In this document: positions 17,744-26,629 of the stretch, in pieces
How positions within the stretch are numbered: the first letter of the stretch is position 1
Layout of the letters: the number at the start of each line of letters is the position of its first letter
Assembly (NCBI RefSeq): GCF_001814775.1
Contig: NZ_KV817804.1
Location: forward strand, 1 to 64,000
Direction of reading: 5' to 3'
Length of the DNA: 64,000 nucleotides
DNA from: Streptococcus sp. HMSC067H01
Lineage (GTDB): Bacteria; Bacillota; Bacilli; Lactobacillales; Streptococcaceae
Made by a program: the position numbers and the translations under genes
Notes under the pieces: model-generated
Databases searched by the model: none
What the model was told of the DNA's origin: nothing
The model's input: only the letters and a program-made list of their open reading frames with translations

Positions 17744-18998
17744 GAATCAGGTTAATTATTACCGTGAATATATCTTAAAACATGAAGATTATGAGTTAGT
17801 AGACATCTATGCGGATGAAGGGATCTCCGCAACTAATACAAAAAAACGTGATGCTTTTAACCGCCTAATACAAGATTGTAGAGGTGGTAAGGTGGATAGA
17901 ATTTTAGTTAAATCTATTAGTAGATTTGCCAGAAATACATTGGACTGCATCAAATATGTGAGAGAACTGAAAGAACTAGGTATTGGAGTAACGTTTGAAA
18001 AAGAGAATATTGATAGCCTAGATTCAAAAGGAGAAGTACTACTTACCATTCTATCGTCACTCGCACAGGATGAATCGAGATCCATTTCAGAAAACTCAAC
18101 TTGGGGAATTCGTAAGAAATTTGAGCGTGGTGTAGTTCAAGTAAATACTACAAACTTTATGGGATATGACAAAGATGAAAAAGGAAATCTCATTATAAAC
18201 CATGAACAAGCTAATGTCGTAAGGTATATATTCGATAGATTTATAGAAGGGTATAGTCCAGAATTTATTTCAAAAGAGCTAAGAAAACAGGAAATACCAG
18301 GTTGCACAGGTAAAGCAAAGTGGTGCCCAAGTGCTATATGGAAAATGCTTCAAAATGAAAAATACAAGGGTGATGCTTTGCTTCAGAAAACCTATACCGT
18401 TGATTTCCTGACGAAGAAAAGAATTGATAATGATGGGCAAGTTAATCAATACTATATCGAGAACAATCATGAACCAATCTTAGATAGAGAAAAGTGGGAG
18501 ATTGTTCAGTTAGAAATAGCAAGAAGAAAGAAATTTAGAGAACAACATAAGCTCCAATTTTATATCATGCAGAAAGAAAACAATCCCTTTACAACAAAAG
18601 TATTTTGCGCCGAATGTGGTTCAGCATTTGGTAGAAAAAATTGGACTACAAGTCGAGGTAAACGTAAGGTATGGCAGTGTAATAATCGATATAGGATCAA
18701 AGGCCAGATTGGATGTTTAAACAATCATATCGATGAGGAAATGCTCGAGAAAGCTGTTATGATGGCTGTAAGTATTCTTAAGGAAAATAGAGAACTTCTT
18801 CAAAGTAAATGGAACAAACTTATGGAAACTGATAGCAGTTTAAAACAGTATTATAGTGATCGACTTAGAGAAATAGTTTCTAGACATAAATGGGATTTTA
18901 ATGGGGTTGAAATGTGCCGAATTTTACATAGTATCACAATTTCAGAAAAAGGCGAGATTAGTGTTAAATTTCTTGAAGGCACAGAAGTTAATTTGTGA
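17610..18998 (+). CDS. Large serine recombinase, second of a tandem pair
   Basis: The 462-aa protein has catalytic Ser34 in YCRVSTDQDEQ, KSISRFARNT, a Recombinase domain, a zinc ribbon (CAECGSAFGRKN ... WQC ... GC) and a helical C-terminus. The AAAGGATAGAAG site before ATG 17610 lies inside the upstream gene, so the pair is co-translated. Being the last genes of the element and next to unrelated cargo, the two are the likely integration/excision machinery, perhaps acting together like Ccr pairs. Confidence 0.9.
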   Translation: MEKNITVIPAKKLQQTVISQTRKKIRVAAYCRVSTDQDEQLSSYENQVNYYREYILKHEDYELVDIYADEGISATNTKKRDAFNRLIQDCRGGKVDRILVKSISRFARNTLDCIKYVRELKELGIGVTFEKENIDSLDSKGEVLLTILSSLAQDESRSISENSTWGIRKKFERGVVQVNTTNFMGYDKDEKGNLIINHEQANVVRYIFDRFIEGYSPEFISKELRKQEIPGCTGKAKWCPSAIWKMLQNEKYKGDALLQKTYTVDFLTKKRIDNDGQVNQYYIENNHEPILDREKWEIVQLEIARRKKFREQHKLQFYIMQKENNPFTTKVFCAECGSAFGRKNWTTSRGKRKVWQCNNRYRIKGQIGCLNNHIDEEMLEKAVMMAVSILKENRELLQSKWNKLMETDSSLKQYYSDRLREIVSRHKWDFNGVEMCRILHSITISEKGEISVKFLEGTEVNL

Positions 18999-19000
18999 GT

Positions 19001-19028
19001 AACTGTAACTAGTAAGTTGCAGTTTTTT
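19001..19028 (+). terminator. Intrinsic terminator after the recombinases
   Basis: AACTGTAAC (19001-19009) pairs with GTTGCAGTT (19016-19024) around TAGTAA, with one G-U pair, followed by TTTT. Confidence 0.75.
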
Positions 19029-19039
19029 AATTTGATTAA

Positions 19040-19048
19040 TGATATAAT
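19040..19048 (+). promoter_or_regulatory. Extended -10 promoter of the DUF262 gene
   Basis: TGA followed by TATAAT (19043-19048) forms an extended -10 element 30 bases before the DUF262 start. The -35 region is weak. Confidence 0.65.
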
Positions 19049-19079
19049 AGTATAAAATAATATTTAAGGGGATGTTAAA

Positions 19080-20813
19080 ATGCCAAAGGGTTTTCAAACT
19101 CCTATAACCATTAAAGAAGCTATTGATAAAATTGATGAAAATAAATATGTTTTGCCAGGTATTCAACGACGTTTCGTTTGGGGAAAAAATCAAATTGAAC
19201 TACTTTTCGACAGTATTATGAGAGATTACCCTTTTAATTCATTGATGTTGTGGGAAATAAATTCTCCTCAAATAAAAAATAATTATAACTATTATTCTTT
19301 TTTGAGAAAGTATAAACAAAGATTTGAAGTTGAAAATGAAATGATTAATAAAACAGCTTCCGATGATGATTTTTTTGCTGTTATTGATGGGCAACAAAGA
19401 CTAAATAGCTTATACCTTGGTTTAAAAGGAAGCTATACAATGAAAAAACCTCATAGACCTTGGGTAGATAAATCTGATTACTTTGAAGAACAGTTTTTAT
19501 ATTTAGATATTACTTCGGAATACCAAAGTGAATCAGATATCGACAGAGCATATAATTTCAGATTTTTGACGAAATCTGAGGTTGAGAATAGTAAAGATAA
19601 AACTTGGTATAAAGTAGGTGATATTCTTCAAATAAATCCTGATGACATATTTGAAGAAATTAGTTATTTTGTTGAAAAACAATTAAATATAAAAGATAAA
19701 AAATACGCACGTAATACACTAAGTAAATTAAATAAAGTAATTAGGGAAGATAAAATTCTTAATTACTACTTGGAAACCGAACAAGACCTTGATAAGGTAT
19801 TAGATATATTTATTCGCACAAATGACGGTGGGACTAAATTAACATTTTCAGATTTGTTAATGTCAGTTTTAACGACTCATTGGAAAGAGAGTAGAGATGA
19901 GTTCGATGAATTGATTAAGGATGTCCGTAGCTTTGGTGATTTTAATATTAGTTCGGATTTAATAATTAAATCTATTTTAATGTTGTTTTCTAATGATATT
20001 AAAAATAGAGTAAAAAATTTTGATGAAGAATTATTAAATTCTGTAATTAAAAATTGGTCTAGAATAAAATTAAGCATTTCCAATACTTTCCAAATGTTTT
20101 ATAGGATGGGATTTAATTCTCAAACTTTTCCAGCACTAAATGCTGCAATTCCCATTATTTATTATGTTTATAAAAATAACTTAGAAGAAGAGATTATTAA
20201 GGTTAGATTCTTTGGTAGCACAAATCATAAATTGATTAAACAATGGCTTATTTTATCTTTCCTGAAGAGAATATTTGGTGGTCAATCCGATACTGTTCTT
20301 GTTGATCTTAGAAAGATTATTAATGAGAATAGCAGTTCTAGTTTTCCTTTGCAAGTTATTATTGATAAAGCTAAATCAAATCCAACAAAAAACTATAACT
20401 TCGACACTGAATTTATTGACGATTTGTTTGAACGGACTTACGGTGGAGATGTATTTTTTGTACTATCATTATTTTATCAAGATTTAGATTACTTTAACCA
20501 AAATTTCCATGTTGACCATATTCATCCTCAAACACTATTCAAAAGAAAAAATAGCTCTTATAGTGCCATGATTGAAAGAGTTGGTAAAAATTGGAATAAA
20601 TTGGGTAATTTGCAACTATTAAATAGTGAACTTAATACAGCAAAAAGTGATAACGATTTACCTACCTGGGTTAAAAATAATGGTATTTCTAAGAAACGAC
20701 TATTTATTGATGAGTCAGTAAGTTTGGATTTTTCTGATTTTGAAGAGTTTTATATAAACAGAGTTCTAAATATGAAAGAACATTTGAGAACTATTTTAAA
20801 TGATAAGTGGTAA
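19080..20813 (+). CDS. DUF262/DUF1524 protein (GmrSD-like, candidate type IV restriction or phage defence)
   Basis: This 577-aa protein opens with a DUF262 domain: VLPGIQRRFVWGKNQIELLFDSIMRDYPF and the nucleotide-binding-type motif VIDGQQRLNSLYLG. The C-terminal part has DUF1524-type features, VDHIHPQTLF and NKLGNLQLLNSELN, the His-Me nuclease region of GmrSD. In GmrSD-type enzymes DUF262 hydrolyses nucleotides and DUF1524 cuts modified phage DNA. It has its own promoter and a ribosome site AAGGGG. It is very AT-rich and followed 26 bases later by a ParB-like partner gene. Confidence 0.82.
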   Translation: MPKGFQTPITIKEAIDKIDENKYVLPGIQRRFVWGKNQIELLFDSIMRDYPFNSLMLWEINSPQIKNNYNYYSFLRKYKQRFEVENEMINKTASDDDFFAVIDGQQRLNSLYLGLKGSYTMKKPHRPWVDKSDYFEEQFLYLDITSEYQSESDIDRAYNFRFLTKSEVENSKDKTWYKVGDILQINPDDIFEEISYFVEKQLNIKDKKYARNTLSKLNKVIREDKILNYYLETEQDLDKVLDIFIRTNDGGTKLTFSDLLMSVLTTHWKESRDEFDELIKDVRSFGDFNISSDLIIKSILMLFSNDIKNRVKNFDEELLNSVIKNWSRIKLSISNTFQMFYRMGFNSQTFPALNAAIPIIYYVYKNNLEEEIIKVRFFGSTNHKLIKQWLILSFLKRIFGGQSDTVLVDLRKIINENSSSSFPLQVIIDKAKSNPTKNYNFDTEFIDDLFERTYGGDVFFVLSLFYQDLDYFNQNFHVDHIHPQTLFKRKNSSYSAMIERVGKNWNKLGNLQLLNSELNTAKSDNDLPTWVKNNGISKKRLFIDESVSLDFSDFEEFYINRVLNMKEHLRTILNDKW

Positions 20814-20839
20814 TATAAAAATAAGCTTGGAGAAATCAC

Positions 20840-21607
20840 ATGAGAATAAATAAAATATGTTTAGAGGAACAATTTAATTACGACGATATATCAGAATCTG
20901 AATTAAAAATTATCTTTGAAAAAAGACTAGAAGAAGCAATAGAAAAATCAGTCTTTAAACCACCTTTCTGTATACCATACAGTCGTAGTAATTTTAAAGA
21001 GGATATTATTCTTAATGATGAGGTGGTTCATGACAAATATTTTACTTTTAAAAGATATTCAGAAAGTGAACTAGTAGAATATGCATTAAAGCATAGAAAT
21101 AATATTCAATTACATATCAATTCTATGTCAAATTTGTGGCTGGATGAATATCCAGCACCAAATGAATCAGGTCGTATATTTATGGTATCCGATAATGGAC
21201 GGCATCGTAGTTTAGTTTTTAAATGCTTAGGTTTGAAATATATAGAGGCAAACATTCGATATCTTAATAAAAAGAAAAGTAGTTGGAGATATTGGTTTGA
21301 TAAACCAAATAGCTTTATGATAATGTTATTGAAATGGCTGATTTTTAACAAAAGGATTGAGGTTGAGTATTTAGATAGTCAAACTTATTTGATCACAGAT
21401 TCTTTAAATCTAATTCCATGGATTTTACCAAACTCAGAAATTTTTAAAGCATCAGCTATTCGAAAAGATATGTTGAAACGACTAAACTCTGTAGAAAAAT
21501 CATTCGGAAAACAGGATTTTGATGATGGTTTTATAAGAAAATCATTTCTTTTGTGGTATATAGATGTTCTAAGAGTAAATTTTATTATTTATCTAAAAAA
21601 ATTGTAA
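20840..21607 (+). CDS. ParB-like-fold partner of the DUF262 protein, function unknown
   Basis: The 255-aa product is not a known enzyme. Around residues 110-140 it reads GRIFMVSDNGRHRSLVFKCLG, followed by LKYIEANI, which resembles the ParB/Srx 'GxHR..A...LG..' core that DUF262 also belongs to. The rest is charged N-terminally and hydrophobic at the end. It shares direction, AT content and spacing with the DUF262 gene, so the two likely form one transcription unit, possibly a two-component defence system. Confidence 0.55.
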   Translation: MRINKICLEEQFNYDDISESELKIIFEKRLEEAIEKSVFKPPFCIPYSRSNFKEDIILNDEVVHDKYFTFKRYSESELVEYALKHRNNIQLHINSMSNLWLDEYPAPNESGRIFMVSDNGRHRSLVFKCLGLKYIEANIRYLNKKKSSWRYWFDKPNSFMIMLLKWLIFNKRIEVEYLDSQTYLITDSLNLIPWILPNSEIFKASAIRKDMLKRLNSVEKSFGKQDFDDGFIRKSFLLWYIDVLRVNFIIYLKKL

Positions 21608-21835
21608 TAATTTTACTTTGAATCAGAATCTGTATGCTAAGCTTCTAGTATCAGATTAATACTTTTGATTGTCTATACAAAAACTTAGACTCGTTAGTTT
21701 TTAGTTAAATGATTAACAGGTTTAAGAATAAGACCTTAGTGGTTTCTTATTCTCATAAATTGATTTTATATAATTCTCACGATTTAAATATACTCTGTTT
21801 CATTACCAATTTTAGTGTATTACACTTTAAAGACA
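21608..21835. other. Non-coding stretch between the DUF262 pair and the small-peptide gene
   Basis: No convincing gene is seen. AATCTG and CAGATT about 20 bases apart could form a weak hairpin just after the ParB-like gene, but no T tract follows. The rest is AT-rich. Confidence 0.4.
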
Positions 21836-21864
21836 TTGACAGATTTAAATCTCTGAAGTATACT
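21836..21864 (+). promoter_or_regulatory. Near-consensus promoter of the 55-aa peptide gene
   Basis: TTGACA (21836-21841), exactly 17 bases, TATACT (21859-21864). This is one of the best sigma-70 promoters in the window. Transcription would start near 21871 and give a leader of about 80 nt. Confidence 0.8.
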
Positions 21865-21953
21865 AAAGTAGTCCAGTGGGAACATTGGATAGGGCAACGA
21901 TATACCCACCTATATATATTCTTGGCTTTAAAGCCTGAAAGGAGGTGTGTGCT

Positions 21954-22121
21954 ATGAACTTAACTGTCTTAATTGACTGGAAGTTCGTTGTTGCCCTTGG
22001 CACAGCTGCGGTTGCAACCATTTTCGCTTTGAATATGGATTCTTCAGCAGCTGAGCGTGTTTCAATCCATGCGATTGAAGCTACTAAGGAGTTTGCAGTT
22101 GCTACTAAAAGCAACTGTTAA
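21954..22121 (+). CDS. 55-aa membrane-associated small protein, unknown
   Basis: The peptide begins MNLTVLIDWKFVVALGTAAV, continues with ATIFALNM and ends in a polar tail finishing KSNC. It has a hydrophobic segment at about residues 11-28 (one possible membrane helix), an amphipathic middle and a terminal cysteine. A strong AAAGGAGGTG site precedes ATG 21954. It has a strong private promoter and a terminator, so it is a separate single-gene unit inside the accessory region. I do not recognise a characterised family. Toxin, signalling or bacteriocin-like roles are all open. Confidence 0.7.
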   Translation: MNLTVLIDWKFVVALGTAAVATIFALNMDSSAAERVSIHAIEATKEFAVATKSNC

Positions 22122-22138
22122 CTCCTATATACTTGGAG

Positions 22139-22172
22139 AAGCACATAATCTTAGGATTTGATGCTTTTTTAT
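22139..22172 (+). terminator. Probable terminator of the 55-aa peptide gene
   Basis: AAGCA and TGCTT close a hairpin with an inner AATC/GATT-type stem, followed by TTTTTT. The 3x3 internal loop makes it imperfect. Confidence 0.6.
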
Positions 22173-22202
22173 TTTATAAAAATATTCAAGGTTAGAAGAA
22201 TA

Positions 22203-23921
22203 ATGAAAAAAATTGACTGTTCATATATATATAAAGAAGAAATTGATAAAAATATAAATATGCTAAAGCATTTTATAGAATCTTGGGTGAAATCTCAGTC
22301 TATCCGGAATGAAGAACTTTTTCAATTTGCTGATGATGATTTCTATTTTTATCGTTTCACAGTAGAAAGACAGGAAAAAGCTGCTAAAATATTACTAACT
22401 AACATCCTTTGGAGGGTACTGAAGGAGTATAATATACCTGTAGAATATTCAGATGATGCTCCATTTATTTTTATAATTAAAGAAAATCATGAACGAATAG
22501 GATATAGGTTAGCAGATTTCCTTGAAGATGAAGATATCAATAGTATTCTTAAATCTAATCATGTCGATAAAGCGATTATTCTTAGAACTTCAAAAGGTAA
22601 GCAAACAAATAAATTAATTGAGCTAGAGAATCAACAATATAAAGATACAAATGTAAATATAAGAGCATTATCTATTCATGAATTTTATTTAAAACAATTT
22701 GGTGAAGAAGAATATAAAGCGTTTATTGATTCCGTTGATAATTACCTAAACGTTACAAAGGAAATCACAGGTTATAAATCAGTTAAATTTCTTTCTAAAA
22801 TGAATCTGGCTTCAATAAAAATTTTTGAACAGAAAAAGCTTAGAGATTGGGATTATTTGAATTACAGGTATCAGATTATTAATGTAAGTGATAAGAAAGT
22901 CCAGAACTATTTATATCTCACTCAAAAAGATATAATTTTTGAAAATCTGGATGATATGCATAAATCATATATTTTCGATAAATTATATGAAACAATGGTA
23001 AGTTCGAACGAATATGCTACAAGTTTTATAACATCGGAATGGCTTTATGATTCGTTTAAGGGTAAAAAGAACTTTGATTACACCTCTGTCGTAAGTGGAT
23101 ACTTAAAGTCTATTGAACAGTTATTGTATAAGATTGTTATGCTCAATATTGATAACGATTGTAAAATAGCTATGAAGCAAGATATGTTGAAAAAAGCTTT
23201 CAGACAGAATATCCCAGTTTTTGAGCTGATTGATAACAAATTTAATAAAGTTCCCAGAAATAAGCAGGGAAACAATTATAGGTTCACAAACTATCCATAT
23301 ATCGAATTTACGGAACATCAAAAAGAATTCATGGATAGTTCTATTGGAACTTTTGAGTATTTTTTAAGATGTAATAAGCATATTTTTTCAAATCCGGATA
23401 ATGCAAAAACAGTTACTGACATGATTAGTTGTTTTAGAATTGAATGTCGAAACGGTTTCTTTCATACTCATAATTTAAATGATTGGGATTTAGTTGAAAA
23501 AATACATAGAAATGCAATCTACCTTTATTTCGTTTTATTGGGATCATGTATTATTCCAGAAGAGAGGAAACATGAGTTAAATCTTATTCACCATGATCAA
23601 TTTGATGAACTTTGTAAAAAAATCCGAGAATTCAAGAAGTATAATATATATTTTGAATTTGAATATGACGATGGTATAAAACAAAATCTAGTATATGATA
23701 TTCATAATAACACTATTGAATTTAATGATGATGATGTAGAACATTATGATGGTCTTTTATTCTATAAAGTAGACGAATTTCAAGATTCTCTTAAAAAGAT
23801 TGATAAAGGTGAGTTAGAAGATAAAAAGCTTTATTTAACTAGAGATAATTTACCGAAAAAGATTTTTGGAATCCATAGAAAACATCGTAACTATGAATCC
23901 GAGGAGATTAGTTTTGATTGA
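22203..23921 (+). CDS. Large protein with a C-terminal HEPN ribonuclease motif
   Basis: This 572-aa protein has an Rx4H HEPN motif, RNGFFH (Arg416, His421), in a helical C-terminal domain that starts with a typical helix (DYTSVVSGYLKSIEQLLYKIV). HEPN proteins are metal-independent RNases found in abortive infection and other defence systems. The N-terminal ~250 residues (alternating beta/alpha, including IIFKENHERIGYRLADF-like text near 90) are not recognised. Start 22203 is the ATG nearest the visible coding pattern; the upstream in-frame ATG lies in the terminator. It stands alone between the 55-aa gene and an HTH gene. Confidence 0.65.
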   Translation: MKKIDCSYIYKEEIDKNINMLKHFIESWVKSQSIRNEELFQFADDDFYFYRFTVERQEKAAKILLTNILWRVLKEYNIPVEYSDDAPFIFIIKENHERIGYRLADFLEDEDINSILKSNHVDKAIILRTSKGKQTNKLIELENQQYKDTNVNIRALSIHEFYLKQFGEEEYKAFIDSVDNYLNVTKEITGYKSVKFLSKMNLASIKIFEQKKLRDWDYLNYRYQIINVSDKKVQNYLYLTQKDIIFENLDDMHKSYIFDKLYETMVSSNEYATSFITSEWLYDSFKGKKNFDYTSVVSGYLKSIEQLLYKIVMLNIDNDCKIAMKQDMLKKAFRQNIPVFELIDNKFNKVPRNKQGNNYRFTNYPYIEFTEHQKEFMDSSIGTFEYFLRCNKHIFSNPDNAKTVTDMISCFRIECRNGFFHTHNLNDWDLVEKIHRNAIYLYFVLLGSCIIPEERKHELNLIHHDQFDELCKKIREFKKYNIYFEFEYDDGIKQNLVYDIHNNTIEFNDDDVEHYDGLLFYKVDEFQDSLKKIDKGELEDKKLYLTRDNLPKKIFGIHRKHRNYESEEISFD

Positions 23922-24073
23922 TAGTAAATTTTAATTGAATAGATTATTAGCCTTCGGAGTACTATGCGCCACATATTAATTTTATTGTTAGAGAAAACAA
24001 CTAGATAGCATCGAATTAAGATATTTTTACATAGATGATATTGCATTTTGAATTATAACAAAGGAGAACTAAC

Positions 24074-24418
24074 ATGCCGAAATATACCGACGAAGATATT
24101 AGAAAATTAAGTAAAATCACATTAAAAATTGCTGGTGATTATTTAGGTATAAGTTCACAGGCAGTTGCTATAGGTCTTAGAAATAATCTTCTTCCAATTG
24201 GTTTTGCTATTCATAATGAAGAAAGAGACAGACGTTTCACTGAGAGTTGGTCATATCATATTATTGCTGAAAGAATGATTTCATACAATCACGGTAAGCT
24301 ATCAGAGATCCGTGTTGAAAATATTGAAACTAGTTTAGATAAAATTATAGAGGAATTTAACGTTTTAAAACAAGATCTACTTTTTATATTAAGCGAAAAT
24401 GCAGAAGTGAAGAATTAG
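24074..24418 (+). CDS. HTH-type small protein of mobile elements, unknown
   Basis: The 114-aa protein starts MPKYTDEDIRKLSKITLKIA and has an HTH-like segment (LKIAGDYLGISSQAVAIGLRN). The following SWSYHIIAERMISYNHGKL block resembles small proteins common in streptococcal ICEs and prophages. A strong AAAGGAGA site precedes it. It may bind DNA, for example as an excisionase or transfer-related regulator; no function is established from sequence. Confidence 0.6.
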   Translation: MPKYTDEDIRKLSKITLKIAGDYLGISSQAVAIGLRNNLLPIGFAIHNEERDRRFTESWSYHIIAERMISYNHGKLSEIRVENIETSLDKIIEEFNVLKQDLLFILSENAEVKN

Positions 24419-24493
24419 AAGTTTTTGAATTTGCGTTTTCGCTTGGTAAATATAAAAACAGTGATGTAAAATATAAGGGTAAAGGTGTTTCAA

Positions 24494-25777
24494 ATGAAGA
24501 TGATAAAGACGTTTTCTAGAGAGGAACTCTATGAAGAAATCTGGGAGATAAGTGCGAAACAAGTTTCATTGAAATATGATTTAAGTTATTCTGACTTACT
24601 CAAGAAATGTAAAGAATTTGAAATCCCAATTCCAAAGGTGAGTTATTGGTATCGTAAGAATACTGGACAAGACCTAAGTGAACTTATCGTTCCATTACCA
24701 CAAAATGATGTAAATGAGGTTCATATTGATAGAAAAAGTTTAAAGAACAGTAGAATTAAAGCTGCTAAACATAAAGAAGATAGTACAGAAGATAAAAAAG
24801 AAGATACTGTTAAACTTGATACAACTAGTATAAGAAGTTCATTATCATTTATAGAGGACGATAAAATAGAACGTATTATTGAAGCAGTTTCAAACCTAAA
24901 CCAGGCTCCAAATAAGAGATTACATAAATCTGTAGCTAATCTAAGAGATAAAATTACAGAGTGGAATAAGAGGGAAAAAGCAGCTTCTTATCCTTACTTT
25001 GATTCTAGGCACAGATATAATGATTTAAAAGAACCTAAATTTGTAAAAAGTATTTCACTAAATTCTCTTCCACGTTTATATCGCTTTTTAGATACACTAG
25101 TTACTGTTATTGAAAAAATCAGCGATAATGTAACTTCAAATTGGGATATTCAAATTGAAAAGGATATTGTTCGTTTTGAAGTTATAGAATCAACAGACAA
25201 AGTAACTCATGAATTAACAAAAGAAGAAGCTAAAGAACTAGCAGAGTACAATGATAGCGTTAAGTTTAATAGATATGCTTTTAAACCAAGAATAAAGAAG
25301 TATGACTATATTCCAAATGGAAAATTTCGATTTAAGATAATAGATGGTAAATACATTAAAGATACTAAAGAATTCACACTTGAACAATCAATACCAGAAA
25401 TAATTGTTTTAATTTACCAAGAGTATTATAAAGTTAAGAATTTACGACTTGAACGTGAAGAGAGAGAAAGACTATACGAAGAAGAACAAGAGCGAAAAAG
25501 AAAATTACAAAATAGAATCGAAGAAGAGAAGAAGCGGACAATGTCTCTTCTGAATATGCTAGAAGATTTTCAAACAGCAAATGATTTAAGACTGATGGCT
25601 GATAGACTGGAGATAGCGGGGAAGCTTAGTAAAGAAGAAATTGATTGGATTAGATCCAAAGCTGACTGGATAGACCCAATAGTTTCTTCAACAGACGAAT
25701 TGTTAGGAGTCAGAAATCATGAAAATTCTAGAGAACTAAAAGAACAATATCTAAGTGAGAAAAGGTACTACTGGTAA
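24494..25777 (+). CDS. HTH-containing conserved hypothetical protein
   Basis: The 427-aa protein opens with TFSREELYEEIWEISAKQVS, LKYDLSYSDLLKKCKEFEIP and IPKVSYWYRKNTGQ. This fits a widespread but uncharacterised family with the pattern 'sReeLYe.vW..p...la..y.iSd..L.k.Ck...IP.P..gYW.k...G', an HTH-like N-terminus. A charged coiled coil (about residues 315-365) precedes the C-terminus. It probably binds nucleic acid. The UDG-like gene follows within about 55 bases. Confidence 0.6.
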   Translation: MKMIKTFSREELYEEIWEISAKQVSLKYDLSYSDLLKKCKEFEIPIPKVSYWYRKNTGQDLSELIVPLPQNDVNEVHIDRKSLKNSRIKAAKHKEDSTEDKKEDTVKLDTTSIRSSLSFIEDDKIERIIEAVSNLNQAPNKRLHKSVANLRDKITEWNKREKAASYPYFDSRHRYNDLKEPKFVKSISLNSLPRLYRFLDTLVTVIEKISDNVTSNWDIQIEKDIVRFEVIESTDKVTHELTKEEAKELAEYNDSVKFNRYAFKPRIKKYDYIPNGKFRFKIIDGKYIKDTKEFTLEQSIPEIIVLIYQEYYKVKNLRLEREERERLYEEEQERKRKLQNRIEEEKKRTMSLLNMLEDFQTANDLRLMADRLEIAGKLSKEEIDWIRSKADWIDPIVSSTDELLGVRNHENSRELKEQYLSEKRYYW

Positions 25778-25830
25778 CTTTGTTTTTCAAATGTTTATTA
25801 TGGAAAGCTGTAAATAATGGAGTTATAATT

Positions 25831-26601
25831 ATGACAAATAGTTCAACAATTAATGAGTTTATAAAGAAAACAAAAGAAGCTTTAGCTATATCTGAGCAGG
25901 ATTCAAGACTTGGAGTTAGAGGCTTTGAATTTGATAACTCAACATCTGAAAAAGATTGTGTTCTTGTTATTGGTCTAAATCCTGCAGGAGATAACGATGA
26001 TACAAACAATGAGAAAACTAACAGGACATATCTATATAGTTTAAAAAAGTCTATTAAAAGTAAATATGTTTATAATAAATACTATAAACCTATATATGAA
26101 CTAATGAATGATATCTTTGATAATGATGCTAAATGGCATTGGTGTAATAAATCATGGGATATTTTAAGTAAAGAATTAGAACATTCTGAGGACAAAAATT
26201 TTTTAGATGAGATACATGAAGAGTATTTAAATCACCAGAATAGTAAAGTAACAATCTATATTGGAGATATGTTCTACTACCATCAAACAAGTTCTAAAAA
26301 ACTTCCACTAATAAAATCAAAATCTTACCCTGAATACTGCAAAGAAATGTTGGAACTTCACATTGAGTCTCTTATAGAAGCTGATAAAAATATAAAATTT
26401 GTATACATAAATAATTCACAAGTTTCTCAATGGTTGTGTGATAGTTATATAAAGACATTTACAGTCTTCGGGGACAGAGATATTCCTGTTTTCTTTGGTG
26501 GAATGGTTTCAGGTGGTAGAATGGATTTATTTTCAAAGAAAAGATTAGGTCATGAGATAAAAAATTATTTAAATAAACTTGAATCAAAAATAGAAAAATA
26601 A
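25831..26601 (+). CDS. Uracil-DNA glycosylase superfamily protein
   Basis: The 256-aa product contains VLVIGLNPAGD (residues about 47-57), matching the GxNPG-type motif of the UDG superfamily. A late FFGGMVSGGRMDLFSKKRLGHEI segment resembles the second active-site motif. Family members remove damaged or foreign bases; some homologues sit in defence islands. ATG 25831 is chosen over an upstream TTG-initiated reading. An AlkD-like gene follows 28 bases later, so a small base-excision module is plausible. Confidence 0.6.
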   Translation: MTNSSTINEFIKKTKEALAISEQDSRLGVRGFEFDNSTSEKDCVLVIGLNPAGDNDDTNNEKTNRTYLYSLKKSIKSKYVYNKYYKPIYELMNDIFDNDAKWHWCNKSWDILSKELEHSEDKNFLDEIHEEYLNHQNSKVTIYIGDMFYYHQTSSKKLPLIKSKSYPEYCKEMLELHIESLIEADKNIKFVYINNSQVSQWLCDSYIKTFTVFGDRDIPVFFGGMVSGGRMDLFSKKRLGHEIKNYLNKLESKIEK

Positions 26602-26629
26602 TTAAAATTCAGTCACGAGGGCAAGTAGC

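Noticed and set aside
21709-21957. 82-codon plus-strand frame over the leader of the 55-aa gene
   Set aside because: It crosses the promoter of the small-peptide gene, has no ribosome site and has an unprotein-like composition.
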